DNA from: Streptomyces profundus
Lineage (GTDB): Bacteria > Actinomycetota > Actinomycetes > Streptomycetales > Streptomycetaceae
Reading direction: 5' to 3'
Length of the DNA stretch: 64,000 nt
Assembly: GCF_020740535.1 (NCBI RefSeq)
Contig: NZ_CP082362.1
Location: 6,073,501 to 6,137,500 of the forward strand
Below are positions 16,498-25,059 of the stretch, one piece after another. The position numbers and the translations under genes were made by a program. Each line of letters starts with the position of its first letter. Positions within the stretch are counted from its first letter, which is position 1. The notes below the pieces were generated by a model. The model saw only the letters and a program-made list of their open reading frames with translations. It did not search any database and was not told the origin of the DNA.

Positions 16498-17244
16498 ATG
16501 CCCGAACCACTGGGCGTTCAGCTCTATACCGTGCGCGAGGCGATCGCGAACGATCGCGACGGCGCCCTGCGCCGGATCGCCGACATCGGATTCACCGCCG
16601 TCGAACCCTATGACCCCACCAACGACCCCACGGGCTTCCGCCGGGTGGCCGACGACCTGGGCTTCACCGTCCCCGTCATCCACGCTGTCGCCCTGGTCAG
16701 GGAAGACGAGCCGGGGCCGGTCTTCGACGCGATCAACACCATCGGCACCAAGGCCGCCATCGTCCCCGCCGGCATCCCCGAGGAGGACTTCACCACCCGG
16801 GACGGCATCGCCCGCGCCGCCGACCTGCTCAACGGACTGGCCCAGCAGGCCGCCACCCACGGCATCCAGCTCGGCTACCACAACCACTGGTGGGAACTGG
16901 AGCCGGTGATCGAGGGCCGCCACGCCCTGGAACTCCTCGCCGAACTCCTCGACCCCGCCGTCTTCCTGGAGCTGGACACCTACTGGGCCGCCCTCGGCGG
17001 TGCCGACGTCCCCCGCCTGTTGACCGACCTGGGCGAGCGGGTGCGGGCCCTGCACGTCAAGGACGGGCCCCTCACCCGGGACGGCGCCCATCTCGCCGTC
17101 GGCGCCGGAGTGATGCCGGTGCGCGACATCCTCGCCGCCGCCCCCGACGCGCTGCGCATCGTCGAACTCGACAGCTGTGACACCGACCTCTTCGAGGCCT
17201 TGGCCGCGAGCCGCGCCTACCTCACCACCCTGGAGCCCGCATGA
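16498..17244 (+). CDS. Sugar phosphate isomerase/epimerase (AP-endonuclease-2 TIM barrel)
   Basis: 248-residue TIM-barrel protein of the IolE/IolI/YcjR type. Starts MPEPLGVQLYTVREAI; metal-binding positions are seen in the stretches LGYHNHWWELE, VFLELDTYWAALGG, VRALHVKDGPL and IVELDSCDTD. Members isomerise or epimerise keto-sugars and inosose derivatives. GGAGG lies 8 nt before the ATG. Its stop overlaps the start of the Gfo/Idh/MocA gene by 4 nt (ATGA), so both are made together, a combination usual in catabolism of cyclitols or modified sugars. Substrate not inferable. Confidence 0.9.
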   Translation: MPEPLGVQLYTVREAIANDRDGALRRIADIGFTAVEPYDPTNDPTGFRRVADDLGFTVPVIHAVALVREDEPGPVFDAINTIGTKAAIVPAGIPEEDFTTRDGIARAADLLNGLAQQAATHGIQLGYHNHWWELEPVIEGRHALELLAELLDPAVFLELDTYWAALGGADVPRLLTDLGERVRALHVKDGPLTRDGAHLAVGAGVMPVRDILAAAPDALRIVELDSCDTDLFEALAASRAYLTTLEPA

Positions 17245-18350
17245 CCACCGGCCCCGTGGGCGTCGCAGTCGTCGGCGCCGGAGTCATCAGCGACGCCTAC
17301 CTCAAGGCCCTCACCAGCTTCCCCGACACCCGGGTGCTCGCCGTCGCCGACCTGGACACCGAGCGCGCCGCCCGGGTGGCCACCGAGCACCAGGTGCCCG
17401 TCGCCGGCGATCTGGACACGGTGTTGGCGGTGCCCGAGGTCGAGATCGTCGTCAACCTCACCGTGCCCGCCGCCCATGCCGAGGTGGCCGAAGCCGCCGT
17501 CCGGGCGGGCAAGCACATCTACGGCGAGAAGCCCCTGACCACCCTGCCCGAACAGGGCGAACAGCTGCTGGCACGGGCCGCCGAACGCGGACTGCTGGTG
17601 GGCAACGCTCCCGACACCTTCCTCGGCGCCGGCATACAGACCGCGCTCCGCGCCGTCCGGGCCGGCCACATCGGCACCCCGATAGCCGCACACACCGCCG
17701 TGCAGAGCCTGGGCCCCGAGGGGTGGCACCCCGACCCGGCCTTCTTCTACCAGCCGGGCGCCGGGCCGCTCTACGACATCGGCCCCTACTACCTCACCTC
17801 CCTGGTCGCTCTCTTCGGTGGCGTGGCGAGGGTCGCCGCCACCGCCCGCCGGGGCCGCGACCGCAGGGTCACCGGCTCGGGCCCCAAGGCGGGCCAGCAG
17901 TTCCCCGTTGACGTGCCCACCCATGTGAGCGCGCTGTTGGAGTTCCACTCGGGCCCGAGCGCCGCCTCGGTCTTCAGCTTCGACTCGGCCAACCGCCGGA
18001 TCATGTTCGAGGTCATCGGCAGCGAGGGCGCCCTCGCCGTGCCCGACCCCAACACCTTCACCGGCCCCGTCCAGGTCAGGGCCAACGACTCCGACGAGTG
18101 GCAGGACCTCCCGGTCACCGGGACGACCGCCGGCCGAGGCATCGGTGTCCTGGAGATGGCCAGGGCCCTGCGCACCGGCCAACCACACCGCGCCTCCGGC
18201 GAGTTGGCGCTCCATGTGCTGCGCACCATGGCCGCCATCACGGACTCGGCCGAGGCACACACCTTCACCGACGAGAGCGTCGACACCCCCCTTCCCGCCC
18301 CGAGCCCGCTGCCCGAGGACTGGGACCCCTACGCCGCGGAACTCGGCTGA
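17241..18350 (+). CDS. Gfo/Idh/MocA-family NAD(P)-dependent sugar dehydrogenase
   Basis: 369-residue oxidoreductase. N-terminal Rossmann motif VAVVGAGVISDAYLKAL, then VADLDTERAARVA, and the catalytic-site motif IYGEKPLTT (EKP) near residue 95. The C-terminal half has GPLYDIGPYYLTSLVALFGG, where Asp and the following Tyr/His position usually form the active site. Oxidises a hydroxyl of a sugar or inositol. ATGA overlap with the preceding isomerase gene. Confidence 0.92.
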   Translation: MTTGPVGVAVVGAGVISDAYLKALTSFPDTRVLAVADLDTERAARVATEHQVPVAGDLDTVLAVPEVEIVVNLTVPAAHAEVAEAAVRAGKHIYGEKPLTTLPEQGEQLLARAAERGLLVGNAPDTFLGAGIQTALRAVRAGHIGTPIAAHTAVQSLGPEGWHPDPAFFYQPGAGPLYDIGPYYLTSLVALFGGVARVAATARRGRDRRVTGSGPKAGQQFPVDVPTHVSALLEFHSGPSAASVFSFDSANRRIMFEVIGSEGALAVPDPNTFTGPVQVRANDSDEWQDLPVTGTTAGRGIGVLEMARALRTGQPHRASGELALHVLRTMAAITDSAEAHTFTDESVDTPLPAPSPLPEDWDPYAAELG

Positions 18351-18802
18351 CCGACCGGCATCTCCCCACGCCGCGCCACCTCTCTCCGCTCGTTCCTCCT
18401 TCCCGGCTCCTTCGTCCCGGCTCCTCCTTCTCGGCTCCTTCGTCCTCCGCTGTCTACTCCTCTGCCCCTCCTCTCTCTCGGGCCAGGCGCGTCACCTCCC
18501 GGCGCCGCGCCGACCGCCCGCAGCCGCCCGGCCCCGCACCCTGGCCCGGCGGCTGCGGCCTTCCCTGCCGAAGGCGCCACCCACGTCCTAGACGCTACGC
18601 GTGATCACAGAGAGTCGCAATCACCCGTTGGGGTTCACTCTCCGTACAGGGATTGCCGTTTCGGATCTCCGCCGTCCAGGGCCTTCAGCGGAACCCGCTC
18701 GTTGCCGAACCTCTGGGAGACGGCCTCCGGCGAGGCCGTCGCGCGCTCCGCGACCCCGCGATCGCGACCGCGCGGTAGCCCTGCCCCAACCTTGGAGGAC
18801 GG
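18351..18802. other. 452-nt intergenic region with polypyrimidine tract
   Basis: No credible gene. The plus strand from about 18379 to 18480 is almost only C and T and contains repeated CGGCTCCTTCGTC-like blocks. Further on, GTGAT/ATCAC arms at 18601-18624 form a weak dyad close to sequence (18630-18665) that is less GC-rich and may carry the promoter of the hydrolase gene. GGAGG precedes its ATG. Confidence 0.5.
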
Positions 18803-19579
18803 ATGCCCGGCAGAGAGACGCCCCCGATGGAGGTCGCCCCCGGCGTTCACCGCATGGGCGATGAAGCGGTCAACTTCTATCTGGTGCGCTCCGATGAGGG
18901 GCTGATCCTGATCGATGCCGGTCTTCCCGCGCATCTCGGCCAGCTCCGGGATTATCTGGTGAGCATCGGGCATGATCTGGAGGACATCCGGGCGGTGTTG
19001 CTCACCCACGCCCATCCCGACCACACCGGCCTCGCCGCCCCGCTCCATGGCGCCGGCTCCGCCGTCCTGGTGCACGCCGAGGACGCGCCCATCCTCCGCG
19101 ACGGCCCGCGCAGCACGTTCCGGCACGCCAAGCCCGAGCGCTCCCTCGCCCGCTATCTGCTGCGTCGCCCCGCCGCGCTGGCGATCCCGCTGCACGTCGC
19201 GCGCAAGGGCGGTTTCACCGCGCGCCCCGTCGCCGGGGCCACCGCCTTCGCTGCGGACCAGCGGCTGGAGTCCGTGCCCGGGCGCCCCATGGCGCTGTCG
19301 CTCCCCGGGCACACCCCCGGCTCCACGGCCTTCCACTTCCCCGAGCGGAGCCTGCTCTTCACCGGTGACGCCCTGGTCGCCGCCGACCGCATCGTCGGAC
19401 ACATCGGCCCCTGCCTGGTCCCTCGCGGGTTCACGCACGACGGGGCCGCCGCCCTTGCCGCGCTCGACCGGATCGATCAACTCCCCTACGAGACCTTGCT
19501 GTTGCCCGGCCACGGCGCCCCCATCGCCGGACCGCCAACGGAGGCCACCCGGCTGGCCCGCCAGTTTGGTGTCCGCTGA
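18803..19579 (+). CDS. MBL-fold metallo-hydrolase
   Basis: 258-residue metallo-beta-lactamase-fold protein. Zinc ligands are visible in LLTHAHPDHTG (HxHxDH), LPGHTPGSTAFHFPE, LLFTGDALV (Asp bridge) and LLLPGHGAPI. Starts after TTGGAGGACGG. Resembles glyoxalase-II/hydrolase-type single-domain members; substrate unknown. Not in an operon with its neighbours. Confidence 0.9.
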   Translation: MPGRETPPMEVAPGVHRMGDEAVNFYLVRSDEGLILIDAGLPAHLGQLRDYLVSIGHDLEDIRAVLLTHAHPDHTGLAAPLHGAGSAVLVHAEDAPILRDGPRSTFRHAKPERSLARYLLRRPAALAIPLHVARKGGFTARPVAGATAFAADQRLESVPGRPMALSLPGHTPGSTAFHFPERSLLFTGDALVAADRIVGHIGPCLVPRGFTHDGAAALAALDRIDQLPYETLLLPGHGAPIAGPPTEATRLARQFGVR

Positions 19580-19687
19580 CCGCCCCCGCCAAGCGGCTCG
19601 TTCCGTCGTTCGCACGCCGATGAGTTCTGCGCCCAGGAACGGTCTATCCCTCGGCAGTTCCCACACGTCGAGGACGAGGAGTCCGGC

Positions 19688-20161
19688 ATGCAGAAGATCA
19701 TCACGCACTTCTGGTTCGATCAGCAGGCGGAAGAGGCGGCGCGGCTCTACACGTCGATCTTCGACAACTCCCGCATCCTGGAGATCCAGCGCTACGGAGA
19801 GTCGGGGCCCGGCGAGCCGGGCTCGGTGATGACGGTGGCCTTCGAGTTGTTCGGGCAGCGGTTCATCGGTCTCAACGGCGGCCCCGAGTTCACCTTCAAC
19901 GAGGCGATCTCGCTCTATGTGGAGTGTGAGTCCCAGGAGGAGGTCGACAACTACTGGACGAAGCTGACCGCCGATGGCGGGCAGGAGGTCCAGTGTGGAT
20001 GGCTCAAGGACAAGTTCGGCGTCTCCTGGCAGATCGTGCCGAAGGTCCTTACGGAGTTGATCGCCGACCCCGACCCCGAGAAGTCCCAGCGGGTGATGGC
20101 GGCGATGCTCGGCATGAAGAAGATCGACATCCAGGGACTCAAGGACGCGTACGCGGGCTGA
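19688..20161 (+). CDS. VOC-family protein (PhnB/3-demethylubiquinone-like)
   Basis: 157-residue vicinal-oxygen-chelate protein: ITHFWFDQQAEEAARLYTSIF, then VAFELFGQRFIGLNGGPEFTFNEAISLYVECESQEEVDNYWTKL and GWLKDKFGVSWQIVPKVL. This sub-family is annotated as PhnB-like or glyoxalase/bleomycin-resistance superfamily; the true activity is generally unknown. GAGGACGAGGAGTCCGGC gives the ribosome-binding site. Confidence 0.88.
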   Translation: MQKIITHFWFDQQAEEAARLYTSIFDNSRILEIQRYGESGPGEPGSVMTVAFELFGQRFIGLNGGPEFTFNEAISLYVECESQEEVDNYWTKLTADGGQEVQCGWLKDKFGVSWQIVPKVLTELIADPDPEKSQRVMAAMLGMKKIDIQGLKDAYAG

Positions 20162-20183
20162 TCGCACGAGCACCGGCCGGGAG

Positions 20184-20205
20184 CCGGGGGCGGCACGGCC
20201 CCCGG
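20184..20205. terminator. Bidirectional terminator between two VOC genes
   Basis: CCGGGGGC-GGCACG-GCCCCCGG, 8-bp perfect GC stem between convergent stops at 20161 and 20230. Confidence 0.6.
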
Positions 20206-20229
20206 TTCGCGGCCTCCGGCCCCCAGCCG

Positions 20230-20688
20230 TCATTTCTCGCTGTTGCCGGCCTCGACGTAGTGGCCGTGGAGCATCCCGGTCGCTTGACCGACCTCGATCA
20301 GATAGCCATCGGGATCGCGCAGATAGCAGCGGATCTCCGCCCCTCTGTCCAGGGGCTCCGTGACGAACTCGGCGCCCCTGCCGCGCCATTCGTCATAACG
20401 GGCCTGGATGTCCGCGACCCGGAGGTTCAGAAAGGCGGAGGCGGTGTCGGGATCGGTTGGCGCGGCGAGGCTGATGCCTGGCTTGTCGGGGGTGGGCCCG
20501 CCGCAGGGGTTCATGATGATCCAGGTGTTGGCGAGCCTGACGGTGCAGGGGTTCTCGGCGAGGACGATCTCCCCGCCCAGGACCTCGCTGTAGAAGTGGC
20601 GGGCACGGGCCACGTCCCGCACGGTCAGGAAGTGGGCCACCAAGAGGCCCTGTTCGGCCGTGGGCGCGGGAAAGGACTGGTTCGCCAT
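20230..20688 (-). CDS. VOC-family glyoxalase-like protein
   Basis: 152-residue member of the vicinal-oxygen-chelate superfamily: HFLTVRDVARARHFYSEVLGG at the N-terminus, FLNLRVADIQARYDEWRGRGAEFV in the second half and YLRDPDGYLIEVGQATG, with the Glu that commonly closes the metal site. Role not determined. Convergent with the other VOC gene but only distantly similar to it. Confidence 0.88.
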   Translation of the reverse strand: MANQSFPAPTAEQGLLVAHFLTVRDVARARHFYSEVLGGEIVLAENPCTVRLANTWIIMNPCGGPTPDKPGISLAAPTDPDTASAFLNLRVADIQARYDEWRGRGAEFVTEPLDRGAEIRCYLRDPDGYLIEVGQATGMLHGHYVEAGNSEK

Positions 20689-20764
20689 GGAGGATCCTTC
20701 GAGGTGAACGGTGGGGTCCGGGGCTTATCATCCGTTGGTTCGCCGGCGGGGGACGGTACGGCGC

Positions 20765-20828
20765 GCGGTGCGCTGGCCACGCGGTGCGCTGGGCACGCGG
20801 TGCGCTGGGCGCGCGGTGCGCTGGGCGC
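20765..20828. repeat. Four 16-bp tandem repeats upstream of barstar gene
   Basis: GCGGTGCGCTGGGCAC-type unit repeated four times without gaps (20765-20780, -20796, -20812, -20828); copies differ only at one to three positions. A further partial copy GTGCGCTGGGCGCG occurs at about 20849. Non-coding, 90-150 nt before the barstar ATG. Confidence 0.8.
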
Positions 20829-20916
20829 GCCGGCGTGAGCGTGTGGGGGTGCGCTGGGCGCGACGTGTTCGCGCCCTGCCCGGTGGGCGGGTGACGGATG
20901 GTGAGAGAGGGGCACG

Positions 20917-21276
20917 ATGGTGGATCGGCTGCCGGTGGACGAGGTGGCGCCGGAGAGCGGCCTGCTCTATGTGGCGCGGCTCGACGGTCGGCGGATGGGT
21001 GATCGGGACGGGGTGTTCGCCCGGTTCCAGGAGGAGCTCCGGCTCCCTGACTACTTCGGATGGAACTGGGATGCCCTGATCGACTGCCTGCGGGATCTGC
21101 GCTGGCTGGGCGCGGAGCGCTGCCTCCTGGTCGTCGAACACGCCGAGGCGCTGCTGGCCGACCACCCCGGGGAACGGGCGGAGCTGCTGGAGACCCTGGA
21201 GCGGCTGAGCGCGGGGAGCGCGGGGGGCGCCGGCCGTGGGCGGGTCCCCCTGCGGGTGGTGTTGCTGGCCGACTGA
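20917..21276 (+). CDS. Barstar-family ribonuclease inhibitor
   Basis: 119-residue protein with the barstar fold signature YVARLDGRRMGDRDGVFARFQEELRLPDYFGWNWDALIDCLRDL, including the GWNWDAL segment and acidic surface that occupies the active site of barnase-type RNases. Such proteins protect the producer from its own or related secreted RNases. No barnase-like gene is seen next to it; downstream 374 nt are non-coding and repetitive. GAGAGGGG lies before the ATG. Confidence 0.88.
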   Translation: MVDRLPVDEVAPESGLLYVARLDGRRMGDRDGVFARFQEELRLPDYFGWNWDALIDCLRDLRWLGAERCLLVVEHAEALLADHPGERAELLETLERLSAGSAGGAGRGRVPLRVVLLAD

Positions 21277-21650
21277 CGCGGCCCCTGCGGCTTGCCGGGC
21301 GTGGCATGTCCCTGGCGAGGGGTAGTCGCCGCCGTGGCGGTCACCGCGAGTCATGTGCCCGGCGTTCGATGCGTTGGACGGCCGGTGCGTTATGACCCCA
21401 TGACGGACGGCTGGCTCCGCCAGACCCGTTGGCCGGGTAGCCGCGCCGGATGGCCGGCGGCGTCGGAGGATTTGGCCCGCGGGGCTCCGTGGCGGGCAGC
21501 GGCCCGCGTAGTCGCGGCCCCTGCGGCTTGCCGGGGTCCGAATCCCGCGCCGGATGGCCGGCGGTGTCGTGGCCGCCGGGCCCTGGGGCCCTCGTGACCA
21601 GCGGGCGCCGTGCCCAGCGGCCCGCGCTGGTCGGTTCAGTCGCTGGTCGG
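21277..21650. repeat. 374-nt intergenic region with duplicated segments
   Basis: No credible gene. A 22-nt block beginning CGCGGCCCCTGCGGCTTGCC occurs at about 21279 and again at about 21515, and a block CGCGCCGGATGGCCGGCGG occurs at about 21443 and again at about 21548. The order and spacing suggest an old partial duplication. Frames open through it give Arg/Ala/Pro-rich nonsense. Confidence 0.6.
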
Positions 21651-22343
21651 TCAGGTGTGGTGGGTGGGCGAGGCCGCCTGTTGCAGGGCCTGTGCCGAAG
21701 CGGCGTGGAGTGCGGTGGGGGCGCCGGGCCAGGCGAGGGTGTGAAGGGCCAGGTCGGCGGTGCGGAGGGGTTGGTCGGGGTGGCCGAGGCCGTCGGCGCG
21801 GAGGTTGGGGAGGGTCTCTGTCAGCCGGAAGACCGTGTCGTCCGCCGGATCGGCCCGGTAGCCGTCGGTCGGCGGCGTCGGGATCTCGTCCAACACGGCC
21901 TGGGAGAGCTCCCGATAGCGCAGCCGCAGCGCGTTCCGCTGCTCGTGGAAGCGGGCGAACCGTTCGGTGCGGACCTCGGGCAGGAGATAGAGGATGCCCA
22001 GGTTCCAGGGGCTGGTCCACAGCTGGAGGGCGTCGGCGTGGCAGAGCGCGTGCAGCCGGACGGGCGCGGCGAGGGGGAGTCGCGCCAGCGCGTCGGCGAT
22101 GTGCAGCGGGCCGGCGACCGTGCCGCTGAGCAGGGCCTCCAGAATGTCGTCCTTGGTTCTGAAGTGGTGGTAGAGGGACGGCTGACGCATGCCGACGGCC
22201 TCGGCGATCTTCCGGGTCGAGGTCGCGGCATAGCCGCGGGTGGTGAACAACTCCCCGGCCGCGTCGAGGACTTCGTCTCTCGGTGTGGTGCCGGGCCGGC
22301 GTTTCTGTGCGAGCCGGGGGCGCCCCGGGACACTGGTGCTCAC
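21651..22343 (-). CDS. TetR-family transcriptional regulator
   Basis: 230-residue regulator. The N-terminal helix-turn-helix is complete: RDEVLDAAGELFTTRGYAATSTRKIAEAVGMRQPSLYHHFRTKDDILEALL. The ligand domain is not close to any subgroup I recognise. Last gene of the carboxylase operon, 34 nt after the symporter gene, so it most likely controls that operon and responds to its substrate. Confidence 0.9.
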   Translation of the reverse strand: MSTSVPGRPRLAQKRRPGTTPRDEVLDAAGELFTTRGYAATSTRKIAEAVGMRQPSLYHHFRTKDDILEALLSGTVAGPLHIADALARLPLAAPVRLHALCHADALQLWTSPWNLGILYLLPEVRTERFARFHEQRNALRLRYRELSQAVLDEIPTPPTDGYRADPADDTVFRLTETLPNLRADGLGHPDQPLRTADLALHTLAWPGAPTALHAASAQALQQAASPTHHT

Positions 22344-22377
22344 CGCACCAGGATGCCAGGGGCGCCCCGCCCGGTGG

Positions 22378-23883
22378 TCAGCGGGCCGGTGCCAGGTCGG
22401 CGTCGGGGGAACGGGGAGCGGCCGGGGCCGAGGGCGCGGACGGGGGCGGCCCGGCGGGATCGGTGGCCGGGCTGAGCGCGGCGACCGTCAGATAGGCGAG
22501 CAACGAGGCCCCCGCGGCGAGGAAGGTCGACCAGCCGTCGATCGATTCCGACAGGATGTCGTTGGAGACATGGAGCAGGGTGTTCTCGGTGCCATAGATG
22601 GTGGGGGTGAGCACAAAACACACCAACCGCACCGCGATGCCCACCACGATCGCCGCGCCAGCCGCCCGCGCCCCGCCGCGCCGCCAGAAGGTGCCGAGGA
22701 CAAAGGGCGCGATCAGGCTGGCGAGCAGCAGGTCGAAGGTGAGCGTCAGCAGGATGCCGGTCTGCGGGACGCGGAGCGCGACCACGGTGGCCGCCACGGC
22801 GATCGGCAGCATGGTGACGCGGGTGGCGCGCAGCACCCGGGGGGTCATCGCGCTGGCGCCGGCGTCCACCCGCAACACGTTCCTGACCACCACGGACGAG
22901 GTGGCCAGCAGGATGCCGCCGATGGTGGTCAGGCTGGCGGCCAGCAGGCCGGCGAGGACGACCACGGCCAGCCAGGTCGGGGCGTGGTGGCCCAACAGCA
23001 CGTAGAGGATGGGGCCTTCGGCGGCGCGGTCGCCCACCACGGTGACGGCGGCCAGGGCGACGAAGGACAGCGGGAGGCAGAACACCAGAATGCCTCCCGC
23101 CGCTGAGAGCGCCGCGCGGCGTGCGTCCCCGGGGCCGCGCGCGGAGAAGATCCGCTGCATCAGGTCGATGGCGACGAGGTTGCCCAGGCCCAGGGCGATG
23201 ATGGTGGCCCAGTTGACGGCCGCGCCGTGCTCGGTCGAGGTCAGCTGTTCCAGGTCGCCTGGGCCGAGCCCGGCCGGGATGTCGAATCCGTGGGTGGTGG
23301 CCATCCAGATCACCAGGGCCAGGATGCCGACCGTGTTCAGCGCGAACTGGGCGAGTCCGGTGGACAGTCCGGCGAACATGCCGCCGGAGAGGGTGTAGAG
23401 GAGCACGATCGGGATGGTCACGACGATGCCCGTGGTGTAGCTGAGGCCGGAGAAGAACTCGAAGAGGAAGCCGATGGCGACCAGGTTTCCGGCGAGCAGG
23501 ATGGCGAAGCTGCCGACGGTGAGCACGGAGGAGGCCAACTGCACGCCCCGGCCGAAGCGTTGCTCGAAGAAGTCGGGCAGGGTGACTGCCTCGCTTGAGC
23601 GGATGCGGCGGGCGAAGAACAGCCCCATCAGCAGCAGGCAGAGGGCGAGGCCGATCGGCAGCGCGGCGCCGGCCCAGAAGCCGAAGCCGGACGCGAGATC
23701 GGCGTTGCCCAGCGTCGCGTTGGAGTCCACGGCCTGCGAGATGAGCAGGGTGGCCACCAGCGCGGCGGGCAGACTGCGGCCGGCCACCAGGTAGTTGGCC
23801 GGGTCGCCCTGGACGCGGCGGGCGGAGAGTACGCCGATCGCTGTGATCAGCGCCATGCAGATACCGACGCCGGTGATGATCAT
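22378..23883 (-). CDS. Sodium:solute symporter (SSS family)
   Basis: 501-residue membrane protein with about 13 membrane helices, opening with a helix then GDPANYLVAGRSLPAALVATLLISQAVDSNATLG, which fits the SSS/LeuT-fold family (urea, proline, purine or other nitrogenous solutes). ATG 23883 follows GGAG at 6 nt. Proline-rich cytoplasmic tail. Located within the carboxylase operon, so the likely cargo is urea, guanidine or a guanidino compound. Confidence 0.88.
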   Translation of the reverse strand: MIITGVGICMALITAIGVLSARRVQGDPANYLVAGRSLPAALVATLLISQAVDSNATLGNADLASGFGFWAGAALPIGLALCLLLMGLFFARRIRSSEAVTLPDFFEQRFGRGVQLASSVLTVGSFAILLAGNLVAIGFLFEFFSGLSYTTGIVVTIPIVLLYTLSGGMFAGLSTGLAQFALNTVGILALVIWMATTHGFDIPAGLGPGDLEQLTSTEHGAAVNWATIIALGLGNLVAIDLMQRIFSARGPGDARRAALSAAGGILVFCLPLSFVALAAVTVVGDRAAEGPILYVLLGHHAPTWLAVVVLAGLLAASLTTIGGILLATSSVVVRNVLRVDAGASAMTPRVLRATRVTMLPIAVAATVVALRVPQTGILLTLTFDLLLASLIAPFVLGTFWRRGGARAAGAAIVVGIAVRLVCFVLTPTIYGTENTLLHVSNDILSESIDGWSTFLAAGASLLAYLTVAALSPATDPAGPPPSAPSAPAAPRSPDADLAPAR

Positions 23884-23990
23884 GTGGTGCTCCAAACGGG
23901 CGAGGAGGGGCGGGGAGCGAGCCCAGCGTCGGCGTCGGAGTCGCGTGCGGGGGAAGCAGGGGACAAGGGGGATGGGGGCGTACCGGCTGG

Positions 23991-25037
23991 TCAGCCGGGG
24001 TGGGCGGCCTGTCGCTGTTTGGCCTCCTGGCCGAAGGAGGCCGGCGGACGGGCGTTCTCGGGCAGCGTCAGGCTGCCGTCGGCGAGGCGTTTCCGCAGGT
24101 AACGGAAGCTCTGCGCCGTCTGCGCGAACAGGTGCTCGCCGGCCACCAAAGGCGGCTGTGTCGGCTGGCGTTCGTCGACGAGGGCCGGCAGCGGTGCGAC
24201 GGCGGTGTCGTAGTCCACGTTGAAGAACAGCGGGAACGAGTACCGTTCCGCTGGCACCTTGCGGACCCGGTGGGTGGTCGCGGTGAACTCACCGTTGGTC
24301 CAAACCTCCAGCAGATCACCGATGTTCAGCACGAACGCGTTCTCGACGAAGGGCACGTCGAGCCAGTCACCGGCGCCGTTCATCACCTCAAGGCCGCCGG
24401 TGGTGGGACGCAGCAGGGTGAGGCATTCGTAGTCGGTGTGCGCGCCGATGCCGGGGCGGTCCTGGGCGGCGGCGTCGAACGGGTAGTGGATCAGCCGCAG
24501 TTGGGCCGGCGGGGCGCTGACATGGCGGTCGAAGCGGTCCGCTGGTTCGCCGAGCGCCTCGGCGAAGGCGCGGAGCAGCACGCGGGCGAGGTCGAAGACC
24601 GCCAGATAGTAGGCCAGCACCGGTTCGCGGAAGTCGGCCAGATCGGGCCACTGGTTGGGGCCCAGCAGCGGATTGCCCGCGAGATAGCGGGGGTCGTCCG
24701 CCGGAAGGTCGAGGGAGAGGTCGAACGCCTCCTTGTGGTCGGGCGTCGCGCCCGCGAACACCTCCTCGCCGATGGGCACATAGCCCCGGTGGTTGCTGGA
24801 GCGGCCGATATAGGAGCGCATCTTCGCCTCGGTCGGCAGGTCGAAGAACCGCCTGGTGGCGGCAAGGAGTTGGTCGAAGAGGGCCGGGTCCACGCCATGG
24901 CCGACCAGTTGGGCGAAGCCGACGCGGCGGCCGGCGTCCCCGAGCCGGGCGATCGTGGCCGCGCGGTCCTGGTGGCCGGCGGTCAGCAGCGGCGCGATGT
25001 CGAGCACCGGGACATCGGTGAAGTCCGTTGTTTCCAT
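23991..25037 (-). CDS. 2-oxoglutarate/Fe(II) dioxygenase, isopenicillin-N-synthase family
   Basis: 348-residue oxygenase. DIOX_N-type N-terminus (VPVLDIAPLL, GFAQLVGHGVDPAL, FFDLPTEAKMR, HRGYVPIGEEVFAG) and C-terminal jelly-roll with iron ligands H200 and D202 (GAHTDYECLTLL) and H256 (ATTHRVRKV), followed by the co-substrate motif RYSFPLFF. Family members hydroxylate or desaturate small molecules; ethylene-forming enzyme and plant homoarginine-6-hydroxylase, which release guanidine, belong to the same broad family. It lies 22 nt after the unknown protein gene in the carboxylase operon, so its substrate may be a guanidino or ureido compound (inference). Confidence 0.88.
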   Translation of the reverse strand: METTDFTDVPVLDIAPLLTAGHQDRAATIARLGDAGRRVGFAQLVGHGVDPALFDQLLAATRRFFDLPTEAKMRSYIGRSSNHRGYVPIGEEVFAGATPDHKEAFDLSLDLPADDPRYLAGNPLLGPNQWPDLADFREPVLAYYLAVFDLARVLLRAFAEALGEPADRFDRHVSAPPAQLRLIHYPFDAAAQDRPGIGAHTDYECLTLLRPTTGGLEVMNGAGDWLDVPFVENAFVLNIGDLLEVWTNGEFTATTHRVRKVPAERYSFPLFFNVDYDTAVAPLPALVDERQPTQPPLVAGEHLFAQTAQSFRYLRKRLADGSLTLPENARPPASFGQEAKQRQAAHPG

Positions 25038-25059
25038 GGGGGGTTCCTCTCTCCGGGCG

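Noticed and set aside
18601..18864. 87-codon frame in front of the metallo-hydrolase gene
   Set aside because: Arg/Pro-rich, overlaps the hydrolase start in another frame, no ribosome-binding site.
21292..21597. 101-codon frame after barstar as an RNase partner
   Set aside because: Composition is Arg/Ala/Pro/Trp-biased, no ribonuclease residues, and it runs through duplicated non-coding blocks.
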